Shown here: positions 43,032 to 51,879 of the stretch, in pieces | How positions within the stretch are numbered: position 1 is the stretch's first letter | Layout of the letters: every line of letters starts with the position of its first letter | NCBI GenBank assembly: GCA_963729275.1 | Contig: CAVSNH010000005.1 | Location: 62,001-126,000, forward strand | Length of the DNA: 64,000 bases | Reading direction: 5' to 3' | Source: CAVSNH01 sp963729275 | Lineage (GTDB): Bacteria; Actinomycetota; Acidimicrobiia; Acidimicrobiales; RAAP-2 | Made by a program: the position numbers and the translations under genes | Notes under the pieces: generated by a model | Seen by the model: only the letters and a program-made list of their open reading frames with translations | The model's database searches: none | What the model was told of the DNA's origin: nothing

Positions 43032-43670
43032 GTGCCCCGGATCAGCGACCAGCGCCGGGAGGCCCGACGGGAGCAAGTCCTAGAAGCGGCACGCGCCTGC
43101 CTCCAGGAGCACGGCCTCGAAGCCGTGTCGGTCGAGATGATCATCGCCCGTTCCGGCCTCTCGACCGGTGCCGTGTACGGCTACTTCAAAGGCAAAGACC
43201 AGATCATCAACGCGGTCGTAACCGACGGGATGGCGGCAATGGCCGAGGACCTGGCGCCAGTCCTCACCAATCCCGAACCGCCGCCACTCCCGGAGTTCGT
43301 CGACCAGGTGCTGCGCGCCGTCGTCGGTTTCGGTCGGCACAAGAAAGGCGACATTGACCGTCTGCTCGTCTCGCTCCACGGCTGGAGCCACTCCCAGAGC
43401 GATCCCGAGCTCAAGGCGGCCACTCGTGCCTCCTACTCCGGTCTGCGCAAGCTTTTCGCCGACGTGGTGAGGCGGTGGCAGGCGGACGAGACGTTTGACG
43501 CTTCGGCGGACCCAGAGGGGGTGGCGGAGCTGCTGATGTCGATCACCCTGGGGTTCGTCGCTCAGCGAGCGCTAGCTGGATCGGCGAACGTGACCGCGCA
43601 CGTTGCCGCTCTGGAAGCACTCGCTCACCGATCGCCAGCCGGCAACATTGTTCGTGAGTCCATTACTTGA
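43032..43670 (+). CDS. TetR-family regulator
   Basis: A 212-residue TetR protein with HTH EMIIARSGLSTGAVYGYFKGKDQ at about residues 35-57 and a TetR_C-type ligand domain. The GTG at 43032 fits the divergent layout; an AT-rich TAGTAT lies about ten bases upstream, so the transcript may be nearly leaderless. It probably represses the divergent MFS/CoA-transferase operon and itself by binding the two GAAnATTC repeats. Confidence 0.85.
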   Translation: MPRISDQRREARREQVLEAARACLQEHGLEAVSVEMIIARSGLSTGAVYGYFKGKDQIINAVVTDGMAAMAEDLAPVLTNPEPPPLPEFVDQVLRAVVGFGRHKKGDIDRLLVSLHGWSHSQSDPELKAATRASYSGLRKLFADVVRRWQADETFDASADPEGVAELLMSITLGFVAQRALAGSANVTAHVAALEALAHRSPAGNIVRESIT

Positions 43671-43813
43671 GGGCCTCGATGCTGATGATCTCCCGTTGCG
43701 CGGTCCGGAGGTGGATACCTTGGCGTGTGAGTCTTGTTTGGACTTTCAACTCAACAGGTTCACTATGAGGACTCCCACCCAGGCGTCGACGAGCTTTTCT
43801 GCCGGGTGTCGTC

Positions 43814-45862
43814 TCAGCTGACCGTGATGGCGTCGGCGTCAGTCGTCTGGCCGGCCTCGGCGCCGGTCTGGGTGAGGATCAGGCTGACCTGCTCGGCGGA
43901 GGCACCCCTGGCCGCCTTGAGCTTGACCAGGTAGCGCGCCGACTTCTTCTTGGTGGCCGGCTTGAAGACGACTGACGTGACCGAGAGGTTCGTCGGATCT
44001 GAGGTTGTGAAACCGGTTGGGGCCCCCGTCCGGTCGAAGTCCGTCCCGGACACCATCATGGACAGCGACTTGCCGGGCTTCACGGTTGACTTCGAGAGGC
44101 CGGTGATGGTCGGGCCGGTCACGGTGATCGACTCGCTCACCGAGATGGTGGTCCCGGCCGTAGTCGAGATGACCACCGTCACCGTGTAGGAACCGGGAGC
44201 GGTGTAGGTGTAGGTCGGGCCGGTGACCGTCCCGCTGTCCCCGCTCAAGTTGACCGTGGCCGGCTCAGTCGGGCCCCCGTCCTCGTAGTTCACGGTGGCC
44301 GAGTAGGTGCCAGGCTCGCCGTTGGTCGTGAACGAGGCCACCTGGGGGGTGGTCACCTGTTCGTTCTCCGCCGCCGAGAATGAGGTGGGCGAGGCGCTGA
44401 AGGGGGTCGCCGGGGTGACATTCACTTCGATCACCGTGCCTCCAGTGTTCCTGACGTAACTGATCGTGTAGTAGTCGGGTCCGAAGGAGCCACCGGCGAA
44501 GAGCGGGCCACCGATGCCGTTGGCGCTGTCGAGGATCCCGGTGCCACTGTTCGGGCTCCCCACCGTGGCGACGGCCAGGGTGCCGCCGTTGATGGTGATG
44601 AGGCTGTTGTCAGTGATGCCGCCGAGCCCCGCGCCTGCGCCGGTCCCGGCCGTGATCCCGATGGTGCCACCCGAGTTGTTGATGAGAGAGCTCGACCCCC
44701 CGATGGTGAGCTCACCGGTGCCCGCCACCTGCACGGTGCCGGAGTTCGAGATGCTGAACCCACCCCCTTCGAAAAGGGTCTCCGGGTTGGCGGCAGTCAT
44801 CGTCCCTCCCGGGTCCACCTGGATGTCGGCCGTTATCTGGACGTTTTGGAGGGGTGGGCTCCCCGGCCCCTCGGTCTCGAACGTCCCCCCCGAGGCCACG
44901 GTAAGCCCGGGGTCCGGGATGTCCCCGCTGACATAACCCGAGCTGAACTCGCAGGGGTCGTTCGGGTTGGTCGTGGTCTCGCCGATCAACGTCCCCTCCA
45001 CGGTGACACCTGCGGTACTCGTGCCGATGGTGTCGTTGGTGGTGACGTTGGTGACCGTCTGTCCGGCCGGGATGGTTCCTTGGATGTTCGACTCGAGCAC
45101 CTCGAAGGACCCGGTGCCGGCCGAATCGATGAAGGGGTTGGCGATGTCGAGCACGACCGGGTCGCCGAACTCGTCGCCACCGGACTGGGTGAAGACGTTG
45201 CCGCCGGTGAACGAGCCGTCGTTGGTGATGGTGCCGGAGGCGTCGGTGAAGGAGGGCGCCCCCCCGGCGGCAAGTGACGCGCCGCTCTCCACCGTGAACG
45301 AACCCTCGTTGGTGGTGGCCGCGTCATCGGTGTTGTTCGTCGCCCCGAGGCTCACGGTTCCTTGGTTGACGAGGGATGCGGTCTGGATGTCGGCGACGTC
45401 CGAGGTGCCCGTGGACGACAGCGTGCCCGAGGCGTCGATCGTGAGCCCCGAGCCGGAGATCTCCGCGTCGGCCGACGCGGTGGGGGCCAGGTCGAGCACC
45501 CCGCCGCTCTCCACCTCATCGGCCTCGGTGGTGGACATGTTGGCGCCCTCGATCTCGAGGGTCTGGATGCCGCTCTCAGCCCCGCCCACCTGGACAGCCT
45601 CCGGGCCGCCCACGCCTTCGTAGACGACCGTGTAGGTGCCCGCCGCCTGGATGCAGGCCACACTGCTGCCCTCCGGCACGCCCCCCGACCAATTGGCGCT
45701 CGTGTCCCAGCTCTGGGTCCCCGACGTCGGGCCGACCCAGCTGTCGGTGCACGTCAACTGCGCCGCGCTCGGGGTCGCCGTGGCCACGACCACGGCGCCC
45801 ACCGATCCCAGTGCTCCGATGACAAGCGCCAGCGCCGCGGCTGACCTCCGAAACATTGACAT
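43814..45862 (-). CDS. Large secreted beta-solenoid protein with Ig-like C-terminus
   Basis: A 682-residue exported protein: signal peptide MFRRSAAALALVIGALGSVGAVVVATATPSAAQ, a 450-residue Gly/Ser/Thr-rich solenoid with repeats like GTVQVAGTGELTIGGSSSLINNSGG and an N-terminal autotransporter-style WxGPTSG...SWDTSANWSGGVP segment, then Ig-like domains (TYSATVNYEDGGP, GPTYTYTAPGSYTVTVV) and a basic end. ATG 45862 follows GAAGGGGG. Probably a surface adhesin; no anchor motif is seen. The 292 bases upstream (45863-46154) hold no gene. Confidence 0.75.
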   Translation of the reverse strand: MSMFRRSAAALALVIGALGSVGAVVVATATPSAAQLTCTDSWVGPTSGTQSWDTSANWSGGVPEGSSVACIQAAGTYTVVYEGVGGPEAVQVGGAESGIQTLEIEGANMSTTEADEVESGGVLDLAPTASADAEISGSGLTIDASGTLSSTGTSDVADIQTASLVNQGTVSLGATNNTDDAATTNEGSFTVESGASLAAGGAPSFTDASGTITNDGSFTGGNVFTQSGGDEFGDPVVLDIANPFIDSAGTGSFEVLESNIQGTIPAGQTVTNVTTNDTIGTSTAGVTVEGTLIGETTTNPNDPCEFSSGYVSGDIPDPGLTVASGGTFETEGPGSPPLQNVQITADIQVDPGGTMTAANPETLFEGGGFSISNSGTVQVAGTGELTIGGSSSLINNSGGTIGITAGTGAGAGLGGITDNSLITINGGTLAVATVGSPNSGTGILDSANGIGGPLFAGGSFGPDYYTISYVRNTGGTVIEVNVTPATPFSASPTSFSAAENEQVTTPQVASFTTNGEPGTYSATVNYEDGGPTEPATVNLSGDSGTVTGPTYTYTAPGSYTVTVVISTTAGTTISVSESITVTGPTITGLSKSTVKPGKSLSMMVSGTDFDRTGAPTGFTTSDPTNLSVTSVVFKPATKKKSARYLVKLKAARGASAEQVSLILTQTGAEAGQTTDADAITVS

Positions 45863-46154
45863 GTAACCCCCTTCAGAGTCTTCCCTGTGGTTGACGATGG
45901 ACTTCTGATCCGACCCGCTCACCCCGGACCTCCTACAACGTCGCCCTCCTCGCGCAGAGGTAGGACGAATCCTTTGATGGGCGTCTGCAGGCGGTGGCGA
46001 CGACACGATGCAGCCAATCCCGCCCACCACCTCACGAAGACCGGCCCTGGGTCGGAGCATGTGATCTCGCCTGCTCCGTGTCCGACCCGCAGAACCGTCG
46101 TCACTTGGGTACCGACCACAACCGGTTCGCGTCTACGAGCCCTGAGCGTAAGGG

Positions 46155-47429
46155 TCATCTTTTGATGGCGAGGTCTTCGAGGAGGTCGGCAGCAGCCTTG
46201 GCCGGACCTCCTCCAGCTGGCTGTGCCTGCAATGCCAGGGTGCGCTCTCGGAACTTTGGATCGTTCAGCACCTCGTTCACGGCTCCGGCAACCGCTTTCG
46301 GCGAGGGCCTATTGGTGCGCAGGTTGATTCCTGTGCCCGACCAACCGACGTGGGCGGTCACTTCCTTCTTATCCTCGCTGGTTCCTGCAACGACCATCGG
46401 AACCCCGTGGGCAATGGCCAGTTGCACGGAGCCGAAGCCGCCGTTCGAGACCACGACGTCGACATGGGGCAACAGCGCGGCATACGGCACGAACCTCTCT
46501 ACGACCGCGTTCGCAGGCGTATCCCCCAGGACGGCAGGATCGACGCCGCCGGTTGTGGCGACTACGAGAAGATCGTTGCCGGCGAGTCCCTCGAGGCAAG
46601 GCGCGAGTAGATCGGCCGGATCGGTAGCGATGGTCCCCTGCGTGACGAGGACCACACGCGTCGACTCCGAAAGCCTCGGCCACCAGCTGGGTGGATCGAA
46701 CTCCGCCGGCATCGGCGGCACCGGGGTGCCAACGAAGTGGACGTGGGGAGGAAGATCCGACCTCGGGTACTCGAACCCGCGGGGGCAGAGCTGGACGTAC
46801 AGATACCGGGAAAAGCCGAACTCGAGGCCACGTATCGGCGCGGGAGGCAGACCGAGCTCGGCCCGGACCTCTCGCGCCGCCTTCGCCACCGGGGCGAGGA
46901 CCGTGGTCCGGCTGATGGCATTGAGAGCCCTGTTGCGCAGGTGGCCTACCCAGCCGCTCAATGGCGCCAGTCCCATCCCGTAGGGGGCAGCGTCCCTGCT
47001 CGAGTAGGCGAGACACGTGTCGCCGAGAGTGGCGTTCGGCGGCCCACCCATCTCGTGTAGCCATCCTCCGCCCAAGAAGATGGTGTGGGCGACGAACACG
47101 TCAGCAGGCTCATCTACGAGGAGCGCCTTCAGGGCGGCCAGATGGGCGCGGAGAGGTCGGACGAAGATCTCGGTGAGGTCGAACTGGTTCTGCTTCAGGC
47201 CTTTGAGCTCGGCACGCCCGGGGAAGGCGGCGTTGAGGTCCTCGTAGTCCCATACGAGGGCGTCGGGCATGGCACAGAAGTGCGCTCCGGACTCGGCGAC
47301 CAGCTCGGCGAATCGACGCCCCGTGTACCAGCGCACCTCGTGGCCACGCCTGGTGAGCTCCTCCACGACAGCGCCGGCCGGGTTGACGTGCCCCGGGCTC
47401 GGATAGGTCGCAACCAGGAACCGGGACAT
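46155..47429 (-). CDS. UDP-glycosyltransferase-like (GT1/MGT) enzyme
   Basis: A 424-residue GT-B glycosyltransferase of the macrolide/UGT family: FLVATYPSPGHVNPAGAVVEELTRRGHEVRW at the start, and the C-terminal donor site VLVTQGT, VERFVPYAALLPHVDVVVSNGGFGSVQLAIAHGVPMVVAG. It should add a sugar from a nucleotide donor to a hydrophobic acceptor such as a sterol or antibiotic. ATG 47429 follows GGAGGGGG. Divergent from a TetR regulator, so its acceptor is probably the inducer. Confidence 0.88.
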   Translation of the reverse strand: MSRFLVATYPSPGHVNPAGAVVEELTRRGHEVRWYTGRRFAELVAESGAHFCAMPDALVWDYEDLNAAFPGRAELKGLKQNQFDLTEIFVRPLRAHLAALKALLVDEPADVFVAHTIFLGGGWLHEMGGPPNATLGDTCLAYSSRDAAPYGMGLAPLSGWVGHLRNRALNAISRTTVLAPVAKAAREVRAELGLPPAPIRGLEFGFSRYLYVQLCPRGFEYPRSDLPPHVHFVGTPVPPMPAEFDPPSWWPRLSESTRVVLVTQGTIATDPADLLAPCLEGLAGNDLLVVATTGGVDPAVLGDTPANAVVERFVPYAALLPHVDVVVSNGGFGSVQLAIAHGVPMVVAGTSEDKKEVTAHVGWSGTGINLRTNRPSPKAVAGAVNEVLNDPKFRERTLALQAQPAGGGPAKAAADLLEDLAIKR

Positions 47430-47449
47430 CGACCCCCTCCGGTTAGGAA

Positions 47450-47460
47450 TAAGTATCTTA
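47450..47460. promoter_or_regulatory. Candidate operator TAAG-TAT-CTTA
   Basis: A short inverted repeat in an AT-rich tract between the divergent glycosyltransferase and TetR genes. It is a weak site and the real operator could extend into the neighbouring GATAAGGATAAG. Confidence 0.35.
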
Positions 47461-47491
47461 CAATGAATAGGATAAGGATAAGCTGAAGGCA

Positions 47492-48112
47492 GTGTCAAGG
47501 GCCAAGTACCACTCCGAGCGCAGGCAGGAGCAGGCGGCTGCCACCCGCCAGGCCATCCTCGACGCAGCACGAGCCCTCTTCGTCGAGCGCGGCTATGCCC
47601 GGACCACCGTGGCCGACATCGCGGCCGCAGCGCACGTGGCGGTGCCCACTGTCTATGTGAGCGTGGGCCCCAAGCCTGCGATCTTGGGCGAACTGCGCAC
47701 GCAGATCCCTCGACTGGCGGGAGTCCCAGGAGACGTCGAGAGCGCGCTGGCACTGGCGAACGACCCACTCGAGGTGATCTCGGGCTTCGTAACGGTGATC
47801 AGGCGACTCATGGAGACGTCAGGCGACCTGATGTCCGCCATCGAGGCTGCGGCGCCCTTCGAGCCGGTCGCCGCCGAGGCATGGGAAGAAGGACTTGTCA
47901 TCCATCGGCTGGGATGGGGAATGGCGGTCGAGCGACTGAAGGTGCTTGGCGCGCTCAGACCCACAACTGATACCAAAGCCGCCGACATCTTGAGCTTCCT
48001 GTCACTCCCCGCGACCTGGCGCACGCTCAGCCGGGATCATGGGTGGACGCATGACGAGATCGAGGCCTGGATTGTCGAGACGGCCGTGAGTCTGGTGACT
48101 GAGTCCCGCTAG
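47492..48112 (+). CDS. TetR-family regulator
   Basis: A 206-residue TetR protein with HTH ADIAAAAHVAVPTVYVSVGPKP near residues 41-62; the last turn is less canonical than usual (VYVSVG for VYxYF). GTG 47492 is the natural start next to the divergent glycosyltransferase, which it probably represses. Confidence 0.85.
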   Translation: MSRAKYHSERRQEQAAATRQAILDAARALFVERGYARTTVADIAAAAHVAVPTVYVSVGPKPAILGELRTQIPRLAGVPGDVESALALANDPLEVISGFVTVIRRLMETSGDLMSAIEAAAPFEPVAAEAWEEGLVIHRLGWGMAVERLKVLGALRPTTDTKAADILSFLSLPATWRTLSRDHGWTHDEIEAWIVETAVSLVTESR

Positions 48113-48177
48113 CCCGGCCGGGACCCGCTCGGTCGGCAGGCTCCAGCAATGGTCGGTGGGCCTGGCGTCGGGGCACC

Positions 48178-48391
48178 GATGTCTCGCGACATCACACCTG
48201 TGGAGGGAGTGGTGCCTGCGGAGGGAGTGGTGCCGGAGTTCAGGACATAGGAGACCTCCTGGCGAAGGGATGTGTCAAGACATAGGAGACCGCTAGCGGG
48301 GAGGGTCTCCTATGGACATGGGCCGGTTTCTGATCAAGACGCACCTGCGGACGGGCAAGCCCATCAAACAGCTGGCGGCGGCCCACAACAG
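48178..48391 (+). mobile_element. Truncated IS481-like element beside tRNA-Ser
   Basis: The block is similar to the one at 35277-35392 and leads into an ATG at 48312 with GGGAGGGTC upstream. About 26 codons follow (MDMGRFLIKTHLRTGKPIKQ and so on), which resemble the N-terminal HTH of IS481-type transposases. The frame then meets the 3' end of the tRNA-Ser gene at 48392. It is a truncated transposase start, so the element has been cut, perhaps by insertion or recombination at the tRNA. Confidence 0.5.
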
Positions 48392-48476
48392 CGGAGGGAG
48401 TGGGATTCGAACCCACGGAGACTCGCGTCTCACGGCTTTTCAAGAGCCGCGCATTCGTCCGCTCTGCCATCCCTCC
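48392..48476 (-). tRNA. tRNA-Ser (anticodon UGA)
   Basis: An 85-nt minus-strand tRNA: acceptor GGAGGGA pairs with TCCCTCC and discriminator G, a long variable arm typical of tRNA-Ser, T-arm GTGGGTTCGAATCCCAC, anticodon TGA at 48440-48442 read on the minus strand. CCA is not encoded. An IS481-like remnant ends at its 3' edge. Confidence 0.93.
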
Positions 48477-48575
48477 GAAGCAGCCACGCTAGCGCTGCCC
48501 GCCAGCGGCACACGGTGGCGACAGGACAGACGAACAGGCGGGATTCCGGGGCGGTGGCTGCGAGCGAAAGAAGGG

Positions 48576-49565
48576 TTACCCGTCGTTTTCCACCTCGGAC
48601 CGGAGCTGTTCGACCCACTCTGCTGCCTCGCGCTGTGACTGCGCCGCTTCGAGCCGGATGGCTGGGCTTCGTGGGCCGGCGGCCGGATACGAGCCGAGGA
48701 ACTTGATGCCGGCCAGCTCGGCGTGGAGGTCTCGTAGGCAGTCACTCACCATTGCGTCGGCAACGTGGCCCTCGAAGTCGATGATGAAGCAGTAGTCACC
48801 CAGTGCCGTTTTGGTCGGGCGGGATTCGAGCTTGCTGAGGTTGATGTTGCGGGCCGCGAACTGGCCGAGGATGGCATAAAGGCTCCCGGGATGGTCCGAA
48901 CGTTGGAAGCAGGCGATGCTCGTACGATCGTGACCGGTTGGGGCGGGGATGCCGCGTGGGGCCACGGCCACGAAGCGGGTCTGGTTGTCGGGGTGGTCCT
49001 CGACGTCCTCGGCAAGGATGTCGAGCCCGTAGAGCTTGGCCGCCAGTCGCGGGGCGATGGCTGCCGTCGGGCGCTCGCCGGCATCGGCCCCGGCGGTGCG
49101 CTGGCCCAGCTGGCGGGCAGCGTCGGCGGTGGAGTTAGAGGCCAGAACCTCTGCCCGGCTCAGGCGCTCGTTGAGGAAGCTCCGGCACTGGGCACTGGCC
49201 ATGGGGATCGAGACCACGCGCTCGACGGCGTCCAAGCGGGTTCCCGGCGGGGCCATGAGGTGCAGATGGATGTCCAGTACGACTTCTCGCTGGATGAGCA
49301 GGTCGAACTCGAAGATCAGGCTGTCCAGGATGTCTCGCACCGTCCCCTCGATGGCGTTCTCGAGGGGAACGAACCCGAGGTCGACCGCGCCGTCGCGCGT
49401 CGCCTCCAGGACGTCGACGAGGGAGGTGAGGGGTACGAGCTCGGCGTTGGCGTACTCCGCCTCGCTGAGCAGTGCTTCCTCGGTGAACGTACCTTCAGGA
49501 CCCAGGAACCCGATGCGACCGGGATCGTCCGGCCGTCGCCGAGCTGAGGGTGCGGTCGGGGCCAT
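48576..49565 (-). CDS. pheA: Prephenate dehydratase
   Basis: A 329-residue monofunctional prephenate dehydratase for phenylalanine synthesis: GFLGPEGTFTEEAL, VPLENAIEGTV, the catalytic TRF motif (NQTRFVAVA), and a C-terminal ACT domain with the LESRPTK effector motif and DYCFIIDFEGH. Allosteric inhibition by phenylalanine is expected. The start codon lies 23 bases from that of the divergent larB. Confidence 0.95.
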   Translation of the reverse strand: MAPTAPSARRRPDDPGRIGFLGPEGTFTEEALLSEAEYANAELVPLTSLVDVLEATRDGAVDLGFVPLENAIEGTVRDILDSLIFEFDLLIQREVVLDIHLHLMAPPGTRLDAVERVVSIPMASAQCRSFLNERLSRAEVLASNSTADAARQLGQRTAGADAGERPTAAIAPRLAAKLYGLDILAEDVEDHPDNQTRFVAVAPRGIPAPTGHDRTSIACFQRSDHPGSLYAILGQFAARNINLSKLESRPTKTALGDYCFIIDFEGHVADAMVSDCLRDLHAELAGIKFLGSYPAAGPRSPAIRLEAAQSQREAAEWVEQLRSEVENDG

Positions 49566-49588
49566 GCCCAGGCAGGATAGTGAAGGCC

Positions 49589-50407
49589 ATGGACGAGTCC
49601 GCGCTGCAGCAGCTCCTCAACGACGTCCGATCGGGGGCGTGCAAGCCTGAGGAGGCGATCACCCGCCTGCGCCGCCTTCCCTATGCGGACCTCGGTTTCG
49701 CTCGCGTCGACCATCACCGTTGGCTGCGCCAAGGAATTCCCGAGGCCGTATACGGACAGGGCAAGACGCCCGAGCAATGCTCAGCCATCGTGGGCGAGCT
49801 GCTGGGTGGTGGCGACGGTGGCGACGGTGGCGACCGTGGCGAAGTGGGCGGTGGCGGGGGTCCCGTAGTCCTCACCCGGGCCGATGGGCGGCAGGTGGCT
49901 CTCGTCATGGCCGACCATCCGGGGGGCGAGGTCACGAACACCGGGCTGGCCACCAGCGCCGACCGGCAGCGGGGTGAGCTTTCGACCGTCGTGTGGCGAC
50001 CATCTGCCCGCCGACCGAGCCGGGTACTCGTGGTCACGGCGGGGACGTCCGACCTCCCGGTGGCGCGCGAGTGCACGGCCACCCTCCGGGCTCTCGGGCT
50101 CGATCCAGTGCTCATCGCCGACTGCGGCGTAGCCGGCGTCCACCGCCTGCTGGCATCGGTCGACGACCTCGCCGACGCCGACGCCGTGGTGGTGGTGGCC
50201 GGCATGGAGGGCGCCCTGGCCAGCCTGGTGGGCGGGGTCACTCCGGCACCGGTGGTGGCGGTGCCCACCAGCACCGGCTACGGGTCGGGTCTCGAAGGAG
50301 TGACGGCTCTGCTGGCCATGACCGCGTCGTGTGCTGCTGGCGTGGCCGTCGTCGGCATCGACAACGGGTTCGGCGCGGCATGCGCCGTCGCCCGCATGCT
50401 GCCGTGA
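49589..50407 (+). CDS. larB: Nickel-pincer cofactor biosynthesis protein LarB
   Basis: A 272-residue LarB: it carboxylates and hydrolyses nicotinic acid adenine dinucleotide, the first step to the nickel-pincer nucleotide. Family landmarks are DLGFARVDHHRWLRQGIPEAVYGQGKTPEQ and the AIR-carboxylase-like C-terminal domain VVTAGTSDLPVARECTATLRALG, VVVVAGMEGALASLVGG, VPTSTGYG. A Gly/Asp-rich insert (residues about 72-91) comes from a 9-bp tandem repeat. ATG 49589 has GAAGG upstream. The stop overlaps the larC start (GTGA). Confidence 0.92.
   Translation: MDESALQQLLNDVRSGACKPEEAITRLRRLPYADLGFARVDHHRWLRQGIPEAVYGQGKTPEQCSAIVGELLGGGDGGDGGDRGEVGGGGGPVVLTRADGRQVALVMADHPGGEVTNTGLATSADRQRGELSTVVWRPSARRPSRVLVVTAGTSDLPVARECTATLRALGLDPVLIADCGVAGVHRLLASVDDLADADAVVVVAGMEGALASLVGGVTPAPVVAVPTSTGYGSGLEGVTALLAMTASCAAGVAVVGIDNGFGAACAVARMLP
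49803..49836. repeat. In-frame 9-bp repeat in larB
   Basis: GGTGGCGAC units repeat in tandem, encoding Gly-Gly-Asp steps in a linker of LarB. The insert is in frame and lies between conserved domains. Confidence 0.75.
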
Positions 50408-51843
50408 CGGCGACCGACGCCATCCCCGCCCCCGACGCCGGGCCGGATGTCGATGCATCCCCGCCGAACGGGGCACGAACCGTTGCCTGGTTTCACTGCT
50501 TTGCCGGCATCGCCGGGGACATGGCCCTCGGCAGCCTCCTCGATGCCGGTGCCGATCTCGGCGAAGTTCGTGCCTTGCTGGATCGATTGCCCTTCGACGG
50601 TTGGCGGCTGGACACGGAACCAGTGCTGCGAGGTGGCATTGCCGCCTGCCGTGCCGTCGTGACGGTGACCGACAACGTGGTCATCCGCACCTACTCGCAC
50701 ATCGTCGGCTTGGTGTCGGAGGCGCGGCTTCCGCCCCGGGTCACCCAGCGAGCCCTGGCCACGTTTGCGGCACTGGCCGAGGTCGAGGCTCAGCTGCACC
50801 GCCGATCGATCGAGCACGTCCACTTCCACGAGGTCGGAGGCCACGACGCCGTCGTCGACATCGTGGGGACGGCCGCTGCGCTCGAAGTACTCGGGGTCGA
50901 CGAAGTGCGGGCCAGCCCGGTGGCCACCGGCACCGGCATGGTGCGAGCAGCCCACGGCCTGCTCCCGAACCCGGCGCCGGCCGTCGTGAGCCTTCTCGAA
51001 GGGGCTCCGCTCTGGGGACGGAACCTGGCCGTCGAGCTCACGACGCCGACGGGCGCGGCGATCCTGGCCGCTCTGTCGTCGGGCTACGGGCCGATGCCGG
51101 CCATGAGGGTGACCAACCAGGGCTTCGGAGCCGGTAGTCGGGACATCGACGAGCTCCCCAACTGCACCCAGGTCGTCCTCGGTGTCGCCGTCGACCGGCG
51201 ACTCGGTACCGTGCCGACCCTGGTCCTTGCCTCCTCGCATGCACCGGCACCCGCCGTATCGGTTGCCGCGGCTGCGGAGGCGGCGGAACCCGACGTCCAC
51301 CCGGGGGGCCTTCTCCACGCCGACGCCGACGCCGACGCCGGCCAGCCAGTGGTGTTGCTGGAGACGAACGTCGACGACGCCACCGGCGAGCAGCTCGCCC
51401 ACGCCGTGGCCACTCTGCTCGAGGCGGGTGCGTTCGACGTCTGGCTCAGCCCCGTCATCATGAAGAAAGGCCGGCCTGGTTCTGTCGTCCATGTGCTCAC
51501 CGACGCCTCCAGGGCCGTTGAGCTCCGGCGCATCCTCCGCCGGACGACAGGGTCCCTCGGCGTGCGAGCCACGACCGGTGAACGGTGGCCGGCGTCCCGG
51601 ACGATCGAATCGGTGTCGATCGACGGGCAAATCATCCGGATCAAGGTGAGCCCCTCCGGGGTCAAAGCGGAGCACGACGACGTGGCGGCCGTCGCCCGGC
51701 GAACCGGTGGCAGCCTGAGGGACCTCGCTCGCCGAGCGGAGGCGGAATGGCTCGCCCTCCACCCCCTTCGTGATGGCGCGGTTCTCGCCGCCTTCGACAG
51801 GTCGGACGCAACCGATGAGTGGGACGAACCCGACCCTGCCTGA
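50404..51843 (+). CDS. larC: Nickel-pincer cofactor nickel insertase LarC (fused)
   Basis: A 479-residue LarC, the CTP-dependent cyclometallase that puts nickel into the pincer nucleotide. The N-terminal half has HCFAGIAGDMALGSLLDAGA, EHVHFHEVGGHDAVVDIVG and ELTTPTGAAI; the C-terminal half has LLETNVDDATGEQLAHAVATLLEAGAFDVWLSPVIMKKGRPG. In Lactobacillus plantarum these halves need a ribosomal frameshift; here they are one frame joined by an Ala/Asp-rich linker (DADADADAG, a 6-bp repeat). GTG 50404 overlaps the larB stop (GTGA). Confidence 0.93.
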   Translation: MTATDAIPAPDAGPDVDASPPNGARTVAWFHCFAGIAGDMALGSLLDAGADLGEVRALLDRLPFDGWRLDTEPVLRGGIAACRAVVTVTDNVVIRTYSHIVGLVSEARLPPRVTQRALATFAALAEVEAQLHRRSIEHVHFHEVGGHDAVVDIVGTAAALEVLGVDEVRASPVATGTGMVRAAHGLLPNPAPAVVSLLEGAPLWGRNLAVELTTPTGAAILAALSSGYGPMPAMRVTNQGFGAGSRDIDELPNCTQVVLGVAVDRRLGTVPTLVLASSHAPAPAVSVAAAAEAAEPDVHPGGLLHADADADAGQPVVLLETNVDDATGEQLAHAVATLLEAGAFDVWLSPVIMKKGRPGSVVHVLTDASRAVELRRILRRTTGSLGVRATTGERWPASRTIESVSIDGQIIRIKVSPSGVKAEHDDVAAVARRTGGSLRDLARRAEAEWLALHPLRDGAVLAAFDRSDATDEWDEPDPA

Positions 51844-51879
51844 ACGGCATCCCCGCCGCGGCAGCGCCCGGTGCCCATC

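Noticed and set aside
43603..43821. Plus-strand frame with two Cys after tetR
   Set aside because: Begins inside tetR in another frame; no ribosome binding site or recognisable domain.
46737..47060. Plus-strand frame opposite the glycosyltransferase
   Set aside because: Shadow of the conserved glycosyltransferase frame.
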